Assembly: GCF_013408655.1 (NCBI RefSeq)
Contig: NZ_JACCBP010000003.1
Location: 372,001 to 436,000, forward strand
Direction: 5' to 3'
Length of the DNA: 64,000 bases
DNA from: Pigmentiphaga litoralis
GTDB taxonomy: Bacteria > Pseudomonadota > Gammaproteobacteria > Burkholderiales > Burkholderiaceae_B
Shown here: one piece after another, positions 8,411 to 17,132 of the stretch
Layout of the letters: the number at the start of each line of letters is the position of its first letter
Numbering within the stretch: the first letter of the stretch is position 1
Program-made: the position numbers and the translations under genes
Notes under the pieces: generated by a model
Database searches by the model: none
What the model was told of the DNA's origin: nothing
What the model saw: the letters and a program-made list of their open reading frames with translations, nothing else

Positions 8411-10266
8411 AGCCAGCGCGGCCCTCCGCCCCCCGTCCCCCCTCCAAATCGCGTCCGGCCTCGCCGCTGCGCTGGCCCAAGGCCGCCGCGCCGCAGGGCC
8501 GCGGGGACGCCGACGCTCCGCGCCATGAAGGCGCCGCACCGGGCGGCCGCGGCATCGACCGCCGTTCCGAGCGCCGCGACACCAACCGGGGCACGCCCTC
8601 GGCCGACACGCGTGGTCCGCGTCTGGATCGGCCCGGTGCGCCTGGCGCAGACCAGGGCAGCCGGGATGCCTGGCCGCCTGCACCGCGTGGCGACCGTCCG
8701 TCGGCGCGTGCCGAAGGCGATCGCGGCCCACGTGGGGACGGTGAACGCGCCCCGCGCCACGACGGCGACCGCGCTCCCCGCCCGGAAGGCGATCGCGCCC
8801 CCCGGGCCGACAGCACCCGTACCCCGCGCGACCGCATGGCTGGCGCCGAAGGCACGATGCGTCCGCGCACGCCGTCGCATCCGATCAATGTGCGCATCGA
8901 GCAGGTCCGTGAAGCGCTGGGCGAAATCCTGCAGTGGGCCGGCCCGGCCGACCTGACCCTGTCGCGCTACTTCCGCAACAACCCCAAGCTGGGCATGCGT
9001 GATCGCGGCACCGTGGCCGAAGCCATCTACGACGTGCTGCGCCATCTGCGCCGCTATCGTCAGGTGGCCGAAGGCGGCCGGGGCGCCGCCACCCGCCGCC
9101 TGGCCATCCTCGGCCTGGCGTCGGTGCTCGGCCCGGAACAGGTCCGCCCGGTCCTGGGTGAAGAAGAATCCGACTGGCTGGGGCGCGTGCTCCGCATTTC
9201 GCCGGCCTCCTTGCCGCGTGAAGTGCGCCTGAGCGTGCCGGACTGGCTGTCCGAAGCGCTGGAAATCGAACCCGACAGCGAGCGCCTGCTGATGGCGCTG
9301 AATCGCGCCGCGCCGCTCGATATCCGCATCAATCCCATGAAGATCGACCGCGACACCATCCTGGCCGAATTGCGCGCCGGGGTCGAAGACGCCGAAGTCG
9401 AGCCGACGCCGTATTCGCCGTTCGGCATCCGCTTGCAGGGCCGCCCGGCGCTCAATCGTTGGTCGCGTTTCGAAGACGGCAGCATCGAAGTGCAGGATGA
9501 AGGCAGTCAGTTGCTGGGCTTGCTGGTCGCGCCCCGCCGCGGCGAAATGGTCATCGACTTCTGCGCCGGCGCCGGGGGCAAAACCCTGTTGCTGGGCGCT
9601 CTGATGCGGTCGACCGGCCGGCTGTACGCGCTGGATGTGTCGCAGGCCCGCCTGACCCGCTTCAAGCCCCGCATGGCGCGCAGCGGTCTGTCGAACGTGG
9701 TGCCTATCGTCATCGCCAATGAAAACGACGCCCGGGTCAAACGCCTGGCGCGCAAGGCGCACCGCGTGCTGGTCGACGCGCCCTGCAGCGGTACCGGCAC
9801 GTTGCGCCGCAATCCCGACCTGAAATGGCGCCAGACGCCCGAATCGGTGTCCGAACTGTGCGTCATGCAGCGAAGCATCCTGTCGGCGGCATCGCGCTGC
9901 GTGGCCCCGGGCGGCCGCCTGGTGTATGCCACCTGCAGCATCCTGCGGGTCGAAAACGAAGGCCAGGTCGACGCCTTCCTGGCGGCGCATCCCGACTTTG
10001 AAGTCCTGTCGGCGTCCGAGGTCCTGGGCGATCGTGTCACCGGCCTGGATCTGACCGGCCCGTACCTGAAGCTGCGCACCGACATCCATGGCACCGACGG
10101 CTTTTTCGCGGCGGTGTTCCAGCGCAAGACCACGGCAACGCCGCCCAAGGCCGATGCCGAAGCGGCTGCGGTTCCCGAAACGACCGAAGAACTGGCCATC
10201 GACCCGGCCGATGATGCATTGCCGCCACAGGTTGCGCTGGACGGTACGGAAGAGCAGCCCGCGTAG
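8407..10266 (+). CDS. RsmB/NOP-family 5-methylcytosine RNA methyltransferase
   Basis: SAM-dependent methyltransferase of the Fmu/RsmB group, which methylates cytosine in 16S rRNA (C967 in E. coli). Motif I DFCAGAGGKT lies near residue 384. The two catalytic cysteines are in APCSGTGTLRRNPDLKW (motif IV, C460) and YATCS (motif VI, C510). The 619-residue protein is far longer than RsmB (~430). Residues 1 to ~155 are a low-complexity Arg/Asp/Pro/Gly-rich region with repeated GDRAPR-like units (DNA about 8728-8823), plausibly an RNA-binding disordered tail. Residues ~160-300 hold a NusB-like region. The ATG at 8407 overlaps the purN stop. Exact target inferred only from family. Confidence 0.9.
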   Translation: MKPARPSAPRPPSKSRPASPLRWPKAAAPQGRGDADAPRHEGAAPGGRGIDRRSERRDTNRGTPSADTRGPRLDRPGAPGADQGSRDAWPPAPRGDRPSARAEGDRGPRGDGERAPRHDGDRAPRPEGDRAPRADSTRTPRDRMAGAEGTMRPRTPSHPINVRIEQVREALGEILQWAGPADLTLSRYFRNNPKLGMRDRGTVAEAIYDVLRHLRRYRQVAEGGRGAATRRLAILGLASVLGPEQVRPVLGEEESDWLGRVLRISPASLPREVRLSVPDWLSEALEIEPDSERLLMALNRAAPLDIRINPMKIDRDTILAELRAGVEDAEVEPTPYSPFGIRLQGRPALNRWSRFEDGSIEVQDEGSQLLGLLVAPRRGEMVIDFCAGAGGKTLLLGALMRSTGRLYALDVSQARLTRFKPRMARSGLSNVVPIVIANENDARVKRLARKAHRVLVDAPCSGTGTLRRNPDLKWRQTPESVSELCVMQRSILSAASRCVAPGGRLVYATCSILRVENEGQVDAFLAAHPDFEVLSASEVLGDRVTGLDLTGPYLKLRTDIHGTDGFFAAVFQRKTTATPPKADAEAAAVPETTEELAIDPADDALPPQVALDGTEEQPA

Positions 10267-10659
10267 GTTCCGGGCAGGCTGCCCGGGCGTCAGCGTGCCT
10301 GCCTGGATATCGGGGTCGCGGCGGATGCCGTCCGACCCCAAAAAACAGGGTGTGGCGCTGCCCAAGTCACGGTATCTTTGACGCCGCAGCCGCCGCGAAG
10401 TATTTCAGGGCTGTGTCAGAAAAGGGGGCGCGCAGGGGAACCCTTTAAGGGAAAATCCCGTCCAACCAGATGGCTTTTCCAGTGACTGATTCCCTTGGGG
10501 GTCAGCTACATTGATTGAGCGTTCCGCTACGAGCCCGGAGCGCGGGAAGTGCGAGTGAGGCTTGTTGTTCAGCGAAGGCGTCTATCCGATGCCCGGCTGG
10601 CGGGGCATACCTTGCCCCTTGTGCCGACGGTGATGCTTCCGCCTGGCCTGTGAGGTTTT
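10267..10659 (+). other. Intergenic region upstream of the desaturase
   Basis: This 393-base stretch holds no convincing gene. A GC hairpin (CCGGGCA, loop GGC, TGCCCGG; 10270-10286) follows the rsmB-like stop but has no T run. GTGAGG just before 10660 serves as the ribosome-binding site of the desaturase. No confident promoter or riboswitch is recognised. Confidence 0.5.
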
Positions 10660-11862
10660 ATGGATTGGTTGCTTTCGTTTCTGTCCAACGGCTTGCTTGA
10701 CGCCGCGTGGTGGCAGATTCTGGTTTTTGCTCTGGTTGTCACCCACGTGACGATCCTTAGCGTCACGATTTACCTGCATCGCTGCCAGGCGCACCGGGGG
10801 CTGGACCTGCACCCTGCGGTCGCGCACTTTTTCCGGTTCTGGCTCTGGCTGACCACCGGCATGGTCACCAAGGAATGGGTGGCCATCCACCGCAAGCACC
10901 ATGCGCGCTGCGAGCGCGACGGCGATCCCCATTCGCCCATGGTGTTCGGCATCGGCAAGGTCTTCTTTGAAGGCGCCGAGCTGTATCGCGCCGAATCCAA
11001 GGTTGACGAAACCATGGCCAAGTTCGGCCACGGCACGCCCAACGACTGGGTCGAGCGCAATCTGTACTCGCGTTTCCAGTGGCAGGGCGCCGGACTGATG
11101 ATGATCATCGACGTGCTGCTGTTCGGCGCGATCGGCCTGACCGTCTGGGCCGTGCAGATGATCTGGATCCCTTTCTGGGCAGCCGGCGTGGTGAATGGTA
11201 TCGGTCACTTCTGGGGCTATCGCAACTACGCCAGTCCCGATGCCAGCCGCAATGTGTCCCCGTGGGGCTTCATCATCGGCGGCGAAGAATTGCATAACAA
11301 CCACCACGCGTATGCGTCGTCGGCAAAGTTTTCCAGCAAGTGGTACGAAATCGACGTGGGCTGGGGCTGGATCCGTGCGTTCGAGATCCTGGGTCTGGCC
11401 AAGGTCAAGAAGGTGGCGCCCAAGCTGCGCCTGAACGAAACCAAGCCGGCCATCGACCAGGAAACGCTGCAAGCCGTCATCACGCACCGCTATGAAATCA
11501 TGGCCCGGTATGCCGATCTGCTGAAGCACGCCGCGCACGACGAGATCCAGCGCCTGAAGTCGTCCAAGGCGGCAACGGCGGCTTGGCATCCCCTGAAACG
11601 GACGCGCAGCTTCCTCCATCTGGCCGATGACGAATCGCTGCCGCCGGCGCATCGTACGGAAGTCGCGTCGGTGCTGGCGGAACATCATTCGCTCGCCACG
11701 CTGGTCCAGATGCGTCGTGAACTGTCGTCGATCTGGGAACGTTCGACCGCATCCAGCGAGCAATTGTTGAAAGACCTGCAGGATTGGTGCAATCGCGCGC
11801 AGCAAAGTGGCATCGCGCGGCTGGAAGAGTTCTCGGCCCGGCTTCGGAGTTACGCAGCCTGA
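10660..11862 (+). CDS. desA: Membrane fatty-acid (acyl-lipid/acyl-CoA delta-9-type) desaturase
   Basis: Introduces a cis double bond into acyl chains using a di-iron centre and O2, adjusting membrane fluidity. The three histidine boxes are intact: HRCQAH (40-45), HRKHH (77-81) and HNNHH (212-216), plus GHFWGYRNY (H183). Hydrophobic helices lie at about 20-40, 55-70, 144-165 and 166-182. The first ~260 residues match the desaturase core; the remaining ~140 are charged, predicted helical and not recognised as a separate domain. The DesA family in proteobacteria has similar length. A strong terminator follows. The symbol is by family resemblance. Confidence 0.88.
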   Translation: MDWLLSFLSNGLLDAAWWQILVFALVVTHVTILSVTIYLHRCQAHRGLDLHPAVAHFFRFWLWLTTGMVTKEWVAIHRKHHARCERDGDPHSPMVFGIGKVFFEGAELYRAESKVDETMAKFGHGTPNDWVERNLYSRFQWQGAGLMMIIDVLLFGAIGLTVWAVQMIWIPFWAAGVVNGIGHFWGYRNYASPDASRNVSPWGFIIGGEELHNNHHAYASSAKFSSKWYEIDVGWGWIRAFEILGLAKVKKVAPKLRLNETKPAIDQETLQAVITHRYEIMARYADLLKHAAHDEIQRLKSSKAATAAWHPLKRTRSFLHLADDESLPPAHRTEVASVLAEHHSLATLVQMRRELSSIWERSTASSEQLLKDLQDWCNRAQQSGIARLEEFSARLRSYAA

Positions 11863-11900
11863 CCAGGACGGTTTTTCATAAGTAGTCCTAGCGCATTAAG

Positions 11901-11925
11901 GGGAGCCGTCAGGCTCCCTTTTTTT
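11901..11925 (+). terminator. Intrinsic terminator after desA
   Basis: GGGAGCC, loop GTCA, GGCTCCC, then seven T residues: a textbook rho-independent terminator 38 bases after the desaturase stop. Confidence 0.9.
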
Positions 11926-12156
11926 ATGCCTGACGCTAGGGAAAAGGGTGCTGAGGCTGCTCTACACCCTATCGTCGGCGGACCTATTCTGATCAGGGGC
12001 GCGCCGCAAGCTCGCAGGGTTTCACACCCGCCGAATAGGGCGCTGCATCAGCCCGCGGGGGTGTTTTGACGGGATCGGGTACGTCACTTGCTAGTCCTTC
12101 ATCAATAGCGGTAATCGCATTCATCCCAATGCCGTTAAACATGCAAGAGGTTGACC

Positions 12157-12393
12157 ATGAGATCCAATGTCGTGCCGATTCCCGTCAAGGACTTCAGTGA
12201 GCAATTTGTCGCAACGCGGCAGATGGCTATCGATGCCTATGTGCACTGGCGCAGCCAGGGTCCAGAAAAACACGATATGACCGCCCATACGCTGGCGGCC
12301 GGTTTGCTGGAGTCCATGAAGGGTGCTCCGGAAGCTGAAAAGGAAGAACTGCTGGCTTTTGTGCTGAGCGAGCTCTTCGAAACGATCGAGTAA
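12157..12393 (+). CDS. Small conserved-looking hypothetical protein (78 aa)
   Basis: Begins MRSNVVPIPVKDFSEQFVAT at an ATG with AAGAGG six bases upstream; an in-frame TTG two codons earlier is less likely. The protein is soluble and mostly helical, with an acidic C-terminus (PEAEKEELLAFVLSELFETIE region). No signal peptide, membrane segment or known motif is seen. It stands alone between the desA terminator and an exported protein gene. The 294 bases upstream of it hold no other gene. Function unknown. Confidence 0.65.
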   Translation: MRSNVVPIPVKDFSEQFVATRQMAIDAYVHWRSQGPEKHDMTAHTLAAGLLESMKGAPEAEKEELLAFVLSELFETIE

Positions 12394-12542
12394 GTGCAGT
12401 GACGCGATGATGCGCAAGGCCAAAGCCTTGGGCGTCGCATCGCGCACAGTAGGCGGCCCAGGACGCAAGGGCGCGGCAACGCGCGCGTCGGGCCGTATTT
12501 CGGGCGCTGCAGGACAGGCGCCGCATCACCAGGAGAACAATG

Positions 12543-12851
12543 ATGACCAAGACACTCAAACTGATGTACGCAACCGCTGCCGTGGCGGCCAGCCTGGCCG
12601 CAGGTGGCGTGTTTGCGCAAACCACGCCGCCAGCGGGCGCCGATTCCAAGGGTCGTACGCCACCGGTCGTGTCGCCCCAGCGTACCGAAACCGGCGGGGT
12701 GCGTGACCCGGCAGCGGCCAACACCAATCGCAACACGGCGACCCCCAGCGGCAACGTGGCCGGTGTAGGCCAGGGCGCGACCGGTCAGCGTGGCACCACG
12801 CAGCTGGACACGCGCAAGGGTCAGGAAAAAGTGACCCGCGACGCCAAGTAA
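12543..12851 (+). CDS. Small exported hypothetical protein (102 aa)
   Basis: Has a clear Sec signal peptide: MTKTLKLMYATAAVAASLAAGG then VFA, with cleavage likely before QTTPPAGAD. The mature ~75 residues are polar, rich in Thr/Gly/Asn/Pro and lack Cys, so the protein is probably periplasmic and disordered. AGGAG at 12531-12535 fits the second of two adjacent ATGs (12543) better than the first (12540). No family is recognised. The gene is followed at once by a 13-bp tandem repeat array and a bidirectional terminator. Confidence 0.7.
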   Translation: MTKTLKLMYATAAVAASLAAGGVFAQTTPPAGADSKGRTPPVVSPQRTETGGVRDPAAANTNRNTATPSGNVAGVGQGATGQRGTTQLDTRKGQEKVTRDAK

Positions 12852-12860
12852 TGTTGCTGC

Positions 12861-12925
12861 CTTGCAAGAACCGCTTGCAAGAACCGCTTGCAAGACCCGC
12901 TTGCAAGACCCGCTTGCAAGACCCG
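12861..12925. repeat. Tandem array of five 13-bp units, each holding CTTGCAAG
   Basis: Five consecutive units: two of CTTGCAAGAACCG and three of CTTGCAAGACCCG, plus a degenerate sixth (12926-12938). Each unit carries the 8-bp palindrome CTTGCAAG at 13-bp spacing. The array fills the space between a stop codon and a terminator. Confidence 0.95.
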
Positions 12926-12938
12926 CAGCGCAAGAACG

Positions 12939-12966
12939 AAAAAAATGCCCCTAGGGGCATTTTTTT
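12939..12966. terminator. Bidirectional terminator
   Basis: A perfect 28-bp palindrome centred on TGCCCC-TA-GGGGCA with A7 on one side and T7 on the other. It can serve the exported protein gene (plus) and rpmG (minus), which converge on it. Confidence 0.9.
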
Positions 12967-13071
12967 TGGCCAGGGCAGTGACGCCATGACCAGAAACCGC
13001 TGCGCAACCGCCTGTACCTGCAAAACGCGACCGGAAGGTGGCGATCCGCAAGCACAACTGCTGCGACTGGC

Positions 13072-13239
13072 TTACTTCAGCTTGGTTTCTTTGTAGTCCA
13101 CGTGCTTGCGAGCGACCGGATCAAACTTCTTGATCAGCATCTTTTCAGGCGTCGTGCGCTTGTTCTTGGTGGTGGTGTAGAAATGCCCGGTTCCAGCGGT
13201 GGATTCGAGCTTGATCTTTTCGCGTGCGCCTTTGGCCAT
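13072..13239 (-). CDS. rpmG: 50S ribosomal protein L33
   Basis: The 55-residue product begins [13 protein letters not shown] and ends [12 protein letters not shown]. It has the conserved core [11 protein letters not shown] and [17 protein letters not shown] of L33. The zinc-binding CXXC pairs of the C+ form are absent, so this is the zinc-independent (C-) type. It lies 38 bases downstream of rpmB on the same strand, the usual rpmB-rpmG operon. Confidence 0.98.
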   Translation of the reverse strand: MAKGAREKIKLESTAGTGHFYTTTKNKRTTPEKMLIKKFDPVARKHVDYKETKLK

Positions 13240-13277
13240 GATCTCTTCCTATGGGGCGTGAAATGTATTGGCGTGAA

Positions 13278-13514
13278 TTAAGCGGCTTCGCCGCGTGCGC
13301 GCAGTTCAACCAGAACGGATTCGATACCGTTCTTGTCGATCGTGCGCAGTGCGTTCGTGCTGACGCGCAGGCGCACAAAGCGGTTTTCGCTCTCGACCCA
13401 GAAACGACGCGATTGCAGGTTAGGCAAAAAGCGACGCTTGGTCTTGTTGTTCGCGTGCGAAACGTTATTGCCCGACATCGGACGCTTACCGGTAACTTGA
13501 CATACTCGTGCCAT
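13278..13514 (-). CDS. rpmB: 50S ribosomal protein L28
   Basis: The 78-residue protein begins [20 protein letters not shown] and continues with [13 protein letters not shown] and [17 protein letters not shown], the L28 pattern. The first Cys is not followed by a second ligand set, so the zinc-free form is likely. The ATG at 13514 has GAGGTG upstream. First gene of the rpmB-rpmG pair. Confidence 0.98.
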   Translation of the reverse strand: MARVCQVTGKRPMSGNNVSHANNKTKRRFLPNLQSRRFWVESENRFVRLRVSTNALRTIDKNGIESVLVELRARGEAA

Positions 13515-13752
13515 AGCGACACCTCTTCTATTTCGTGGAATTCGTGATACGGACAGGGCTGCGCCTAACGGGGCATCCGGCATGCCGAGCGGATAAGCAC
13601 CCGCTCGACAGATCGAGCGGATAAGCATGCCGGGCTTGCACGGCTGACTTGCCGTTGGCTGCACTCAACACGCCGTAAAGCTCACGAGCATAGCATGGAA
13701 AAACCAATGCAATCAAGCGCTTGTGCCGGTGCATCAAGGGGAACGCCACAGT

Positions 13753-14442
13753 TTACATGGCGCCGCGCTCTGCCAGCGACGTCGTGACCGTGCCCGCCAC
13801 GATGATGTGATCGAGCAGCCGGATGTCCACCAGCGCCAGGGCATTCTTGACATGGTGGGTCAGGCGTTCGTCGGCCGCACTGGGTTCCGGATTGCCCGAC
13901 GGGTGGTTGTGCGTGAGGATGACCGACGCTGCGTGGACCCGCAATGCCTCGCGCACGATCTCGCGCGGGTAGACCGTGGTCTGGCCCAGGGTGCCTTCCG
14001 ACAAGGTCGTCACCTGGATCAACCGGTTGCGCATATCCAGATAGAGGGCCAGGCAGCATTCGATCTGCCGGTGCGCCAGCGCCATCGAACAATATTGTTT
14101 GACGGCCGACGGGTGGGTCAGCACATCTTCGCGATGCAGGGTTTCAGCCACTTCGCGCCGCGCCAGTTCCAGGATGGCCTGGAGTTGGCCCACCTTGACC
14201 TCGCCCAGCCCGTCGATCTGCCGCAGGTCGTCGCGCGACGCGGCAAACAGTCCGCGCAGGCCATTGAAGCGCGTAAGCAGCAGGCGCCCCAGTTCGATGG
14301 CGTTGCAGCCTGCGGTGCCGGTGCGCAGCAGCACCGCCAGCAGTTCGGCATCGGTCAGGACCGACGGGCCGTGGCGCTGCAGACGTTCGCGCGGACGTTC
14401 TTCAACAGGGACGGTGTGTTGCAGCGAAGTGGTCGAGGCCAT
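13753..14442 (-). CDS. radC: RadC-family JAMM/MPN-domain protein
   Basis: Named for an old DNA-repair assignment that has not held up well; the biochemical role is unclear. The N-terminal half carries a helix-hairpin-helix-like stretch (LRQIDGLGEVKVGQLQAI). The C-terminal MPN domain has the JAMM metal motif HNHPSG (178-183) with the Asp of PSAADER (D191). The ATG at 14442 gives MASTTSLQHTV and a normal 229 residues; the 45-residue upstream extension lacks support. It is divergent from slpA. Confidence 0.93.
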   Translation of the reverse strand: MASTTSLQHTVPVEERPRERLQRHGPSVLTDAELLAVLLRTGTAGCNAIELGRLLLTRFNGLRGLFAASRDDLRQIDGLGEVKVGQLQAILELARREVAETLHREDVLTHPSAVKQYCSMALAHRQIECCLALYLDMRNRLIQVTTLSEGTLGQTTVYPREIVREALRVHAASVILTHNHPSGNPEPSAADERLTHHVKNALALVDIRLLDHIIVAGTVTTSLAERGAM

Positions 14443-14600
14443 GATGGGTCCTGCCGGTAGCAATAAAGAGAGGATGGAGAATCGGGAAGACGAAGGGCGA
14501 GGCGCCAGCGCCACGCCGGCTGCCCTGCAAACCAAGGTAAAATCGGCGTTTCGCCGCATCGTTCCTGTGCGGCGCACTCGTATCGATACGGTGACATACC

Positions 14601-15074
14601 TTGAGTTCTGCCTCCTCCGATTCGTCCTTGCTCATCCGTGAGGACTCCTACGTAACCCTGCACTACCGCATCTCGCTGGCGTCGGGCGCGGGTGAAGGCG
14701 AAGTGTTCGCCGACACGTTCACGGGCCGTCCGGCCACGTTGCAATTGGGCGCGGGCCAGTGGGCCCCCGGCATGGAAGGCCCCCTGGTCGGTCACGCCGA
14801 AGGTGAACGTTTCAGCTACACCCTGGCCCCCGTGCACGCCTATGGCGACCGCAATCCCGAACTGATCCAGCGCGTGACGCTCGCCATGCTGCGCGAACAC
14901 GCGGGGGACGAGAACTTCGAGCCAGGTGATCTGGTCGAATTCCAGGCCCCGAACGGCGCAAAATACTCCGGCATCTTCAAGGAGAAGGACGCGACGACGG
15001 CGGTATTCGATTTCAACCACCCGCTTGCCGGCCACGCGCTGCAGATCGACGTGGCCATCCTGGGAGTGATGTAG
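14601..15074 (+). CDS. slpA: FKBP-type peptidyl-prolyl isomerase, SlpA/FkpB type
   Basis: Cytoplasmic prolyl isomerase/chaperone of the SlyD/SlpA group. The FKBP core shows SYVTLHYRISL, PATLQLGAGQWAPGMEGPL and GHAEGERFSYTLAP, with an inserted IF domain after HAYGDRNPELIQ. The protein is 157 residues, the usual size, and lacks the His-rich tail of SlyD. The first usable start is TTG at 14601 without a clear ribosome-binding site; a later TTG at 14628 is possible. Its TAG directly abuts the ispH ATG, so the two are co-transcribed; slpA-ispH pairing is common in proteobacteria. Confidence 0.92.
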   Translation: MSSASSDSSLLIREDSYVTLHYRISLASGAGEGEVFADTFTGRPATLQLGAGQWAPGMEGPLVGHAEGERFSYTLAPVHAYGDRNPELIQRVTLAMLREHAGDENFEPGDLVEFQAPNGAKYSGIFKEKDATTAVFDFNHPLAGHALQIDVAILGVM

Positions 15075-16097
15075 ATGACTGTTGTTGAGACGACCGCGGC
15101 AGGCGCCCCGGCCAGCGCCGACGGACTGGTGGCGCGCGAAACGCGCCGCGCCGTGCCGGTTGACGTGGTGCTCGCGCAGCCGCGCGGGTTCTGCGCGGGC
15201 GTGGACCGGGCCATCGATATCGTCGAGCGCGCGCTGGAACTGTTCGGCGCCCCGATCTATGTCCGCCACGAGATCGTCCACAACCGGTATGTCGTCGAAG
15301 ATCTGCGCAACAAGGGCGCCATCTTCATTGACGACCTGCAGGATGCGCCGCCGGGGTCCACCGTGGTGTTTTCGGCGCACGGCGTGCCCAAGGCGGTTCG
15401 CCGCGAAGCCGATGGCCGCGAACTCAAAGTCTTCGACGCCACCTGCCCGCTGGTGACCAAGGTGCACGTCGAAGTCGCCAAGATGCGCGCCGCCGGCAAC
15501 GAGATCGTGATGATCGGGCACAAGGGCCATCCGGAAGTGGAAGGCACGCTGGGCCAGTCCGAAGGCGGCATGTACCTGGTCGAAACCGTGGAAGACGTGC
15601 TTGCGCTGCAGGTGGCCCATCCCACCCGGCTTGCCTACGTCACGCAGACCACGCTGTCGGTGGACGATGCCGCCGAAGTCGCCAATGCATTGAAGGCGCG
15701 TTTCCCGGGCATCGTCGAGCCCAAGCGCAGCGACATCTGTTATGCCACCCAGAACCGCCAGGACGCCGTCAAGATCATGGCGCCCGACTGTGATCTGGTG
15801 CTGGTGGTCGGCAGCGTCAACAGTTCCAATTCGAACCGGTTGCGGGAAGTGGCCGAGCGCAAGGGCGCCATGTCGTTCCTGATCGACGGTCCGCAAGACA
15901 TCGATCCGTCGTGGCTGACCAACCGCAGCCGCGTGGGCGTGACGGCCGGTGCATCGGCCCCCGAACTGCTGGTGCAGCAGGTGATCGCACGGCTCAAGGA
16001 ACTGGGCGCCGTGTCGGTCCGCACCATGGATGGCGCGGAAGAGGGCGTGTCCTTCCCCCTGCCCAAGGGCCTGTCGCGCAAGGTGGATTTGTCGTAA
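15075..16097 (+). CDS. ispH: 4-hydroxy-3-methylbut-2-enyl diphosphate reductase
   Basis: Last step of the MEP isoprenoid pathway, making IPP and DMAPP with a [4Fe-4S] cluster. The three cluster cysteines are in [12 protein letters not shown] (C40), DATCPLV (C124) and [11 protein letters not shown] (C222). The substrate-binding [17 protein letters not shown] and [11 protein letters not shown] segments are present. The protein is 340 residues, with about 28 residues before the family's usual start. The ATG at 15075 directly follows the slpA stop. Confidence 0.98.
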   Translation: MTVVETTAAGAPASADGLVARETRRAVPVDVVLAQPRGFCAGVDRAIDIVERALELFGAPIYVRHEIVHNRYVVEDLRNKGAIFIDDLQDAPPGSTVVFSAHGVPKAVRREADGRELKVFDATCPLVTKVHVEVAKMRAAGNEIVMIGHKGHPEVEGTLGQSEGGMYLVETVEDVLALQVAHPTRLAYVTQTTLSVDDAAEVANALKARFPGIVEPKRSDICYATQNRQDAVKIMAPDCDLVLVVGSVNSSNSNRLREVAERKGAMSFLIDGPQDIDPSWLTNRSRVGVTAGASAPELLVQQVIARLKELGAVSVRTMDGAEEGVSFPLPKGLSRKVDLS

Positions 16098-16151
16098 TCG
16101 GCGCGGGGCCGGCCGTTTCGGCAGGCCCCTGACAAAGAAAATGTCCGCCTC

Positions 16152-16181
16152 TTGAATTCCAGCTGATTTCTTTGCTAGAAT
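16152..16181 (+). promoter_or_regulatory. Promoter for tRNA-Thr
   Basis: TTGAAT (16152-16157), an 18-bp spacer and TGCTAGAAT, an extended -10 whose hexamer is 16176-16181. A GCGGGC run follows near the expected start site, about 72 bases before the tRNA. Confidence 0.6.
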
Positions 16182-16259
16182 TGCGGGCTACGCTACAGAG
16201 CAGCAAAGCCGGGTCGGCACAACCGATACCTGCCATGCCTTTGTCAGCGGGTGGTACAA

Positions 16260-16335
16260 GCCGATGTAGCTCAGTTGGTAGAGCAGCGCATTCGTAATGC
16301 GAAGGTCGTCAGTTCGATTCCGATCATCGGCACCA
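16260..16335 (+). tRNA. thrW: tRNA-Thr (anticodon CGU), CCA encoded
   Basis: A 76-nt cloverleaf: acceptor GCCGATG/CATCGGC, D arm GCTC...GAGC, anticodon loop TTCGTAA (anticodon CGT at 16294-16296), T loop TTCGATT and encoded CCA. It reads ACG codons. The T stem (GTCAG/CCGAT) has one A-C mismatch at the 52-62 pair, whereas E. coli thrW has G-C there. The G27-A43 mismatch in the anticodon stem is shared with E. coli. The symbol is by analogy with E. coli thrW. Confidence 0.95.
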
Positions 16336-16410
16336 ATTTGAAAGACGAAGGTTGGGTTCGCTCTATGCGGTTCTCCGCATTTGGTTAGTCCAATCCGCGG
16401 ATTTCTTGAA

Positions 16411-16466
16411 GCCCCGCAGTATCGACCCTGGTGTTCAAACCCGGGTCGGTGCTGCGGGGCTTTTTT
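16411..16466 (+). terminator. Terminator downstream of tRNA-Thr
   Basis: GCCCCGCAG (16411-16419) pairs with CTGCGGGGC (16452-16460), with an inner GACCC/GGGTC stem, followed by six T residues. It ends the tRNA-Thr transcript and lies 35 bases before the convergent DUF2585-like gene's stop. Confidence 0.88.
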
Positions 16467-16500
16467 CTTGATGCACCAGAGCCCCACCTGCACCACACCC

Positions 16501-17067
16501 CTACTGCACCAGGTTCCACACGATCCGCACGGTCGCCAGGACCAGCCCGTCGTGGATCATCCACGACACGATCAACTCCAGCGCCACCGCCAGCAGCACC
16601 GATGCCGCCAGGGGCAGCAGCCGCGCCGCCCAGAAGCCGACCATCACAAAGCCGGTGTCGGCCAGGGAATTCAGGATGCTGTCGCCGTCGTAGTCAGGCG
16701 CGGCGTTGGCCGCATTGTCCATCAGCTGGATCACCCAGGGGGTGTTCTCCATCACTTCCCACACCGTGCTGCTGAACACCGCCAGCAGGGCCAGGTCGGC
16801 CACCCGCCAGGTCGGGCGCAGCCGGCGAAAGCCGCGTGACAGGGCAATCCCGAAAATGATGTGCAAGAAAGAGTAGGGATCGGCAACCTGCTGGGAATTC
16901 TGGGCGGCGTCCGAGCCGGTCTGCCAGAGCGACACGACGCCGCAAGGACAGATCGCGCTGCGACCCATTAGCACCAGCCACAGAACGTGGATCACCAGCA
17001 GAAGCGGGATCAGGAATTTGCCGAACGGCTTGTCGGGGGTGAGGGCTTGGTCGGAAGGGTAGGCCAC
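16501..17067 (-). CDS. DUF2585 (UPF0314)-like membrane protein
   Basis: A 188-residue polytopic membrane protein with helices near FLIPLLLVIHVLWLVLMG, PYSFLHIIFGIALSRGF, ADLALLAVFSSTVWEVMEN and a C-terminal pair. The GRSAICPCG...SLWQTGSDAAQNSQQVADPYSF pattern and the internal WEVMENTPWVI fit the DUF2585 family, whose function is unknown. The GTG at 17067 gives the family's usual length; extending to a GTG at 17193 would overlap the small gene upstream. A weak AAGAG precedes the chosen start. Confidence 0.72.
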   Translation of the reverse strand: MAYPSDQALTPDKPFGKFLIPLLLVIHVLWLVLMGRSAICPCGVVSLWQTGSDAAQNSQQVADPYSFLHIIFGIALSRGFRRLRPTWRVADLALLAVFSSTVWEVMENTPWVIQLMDNAANAAPDYDGDSILNSLADTGFVMVGFWAARLLPLAASVLLAVALELIVSWMIHDGLVLATVRIVWNLVQ

Positions 17068-17132
17068 GCATCGGCTCTTGGACGGCTTCGATGGCTGAGC
17101 CTGCGCAAGCAGGGTGCCCAGACGCCCAACAG

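Noticed and set aside
8197..10365. Long minus-strand frame opposite the RsmB-like gene
   Set aside because: Antisense shadow of a strongly supported gene with low-complexity composition.
10267..10659. Riboswitch or small RNA upstream of the desaturase
   Set aside because: No known riboswitch core or convincing conserved fold could be recognised from the sequence alone.
12861..12925. CRISPR array
   Set aside because: Units are directly adjacent with no spacers, and no cas genes are present.
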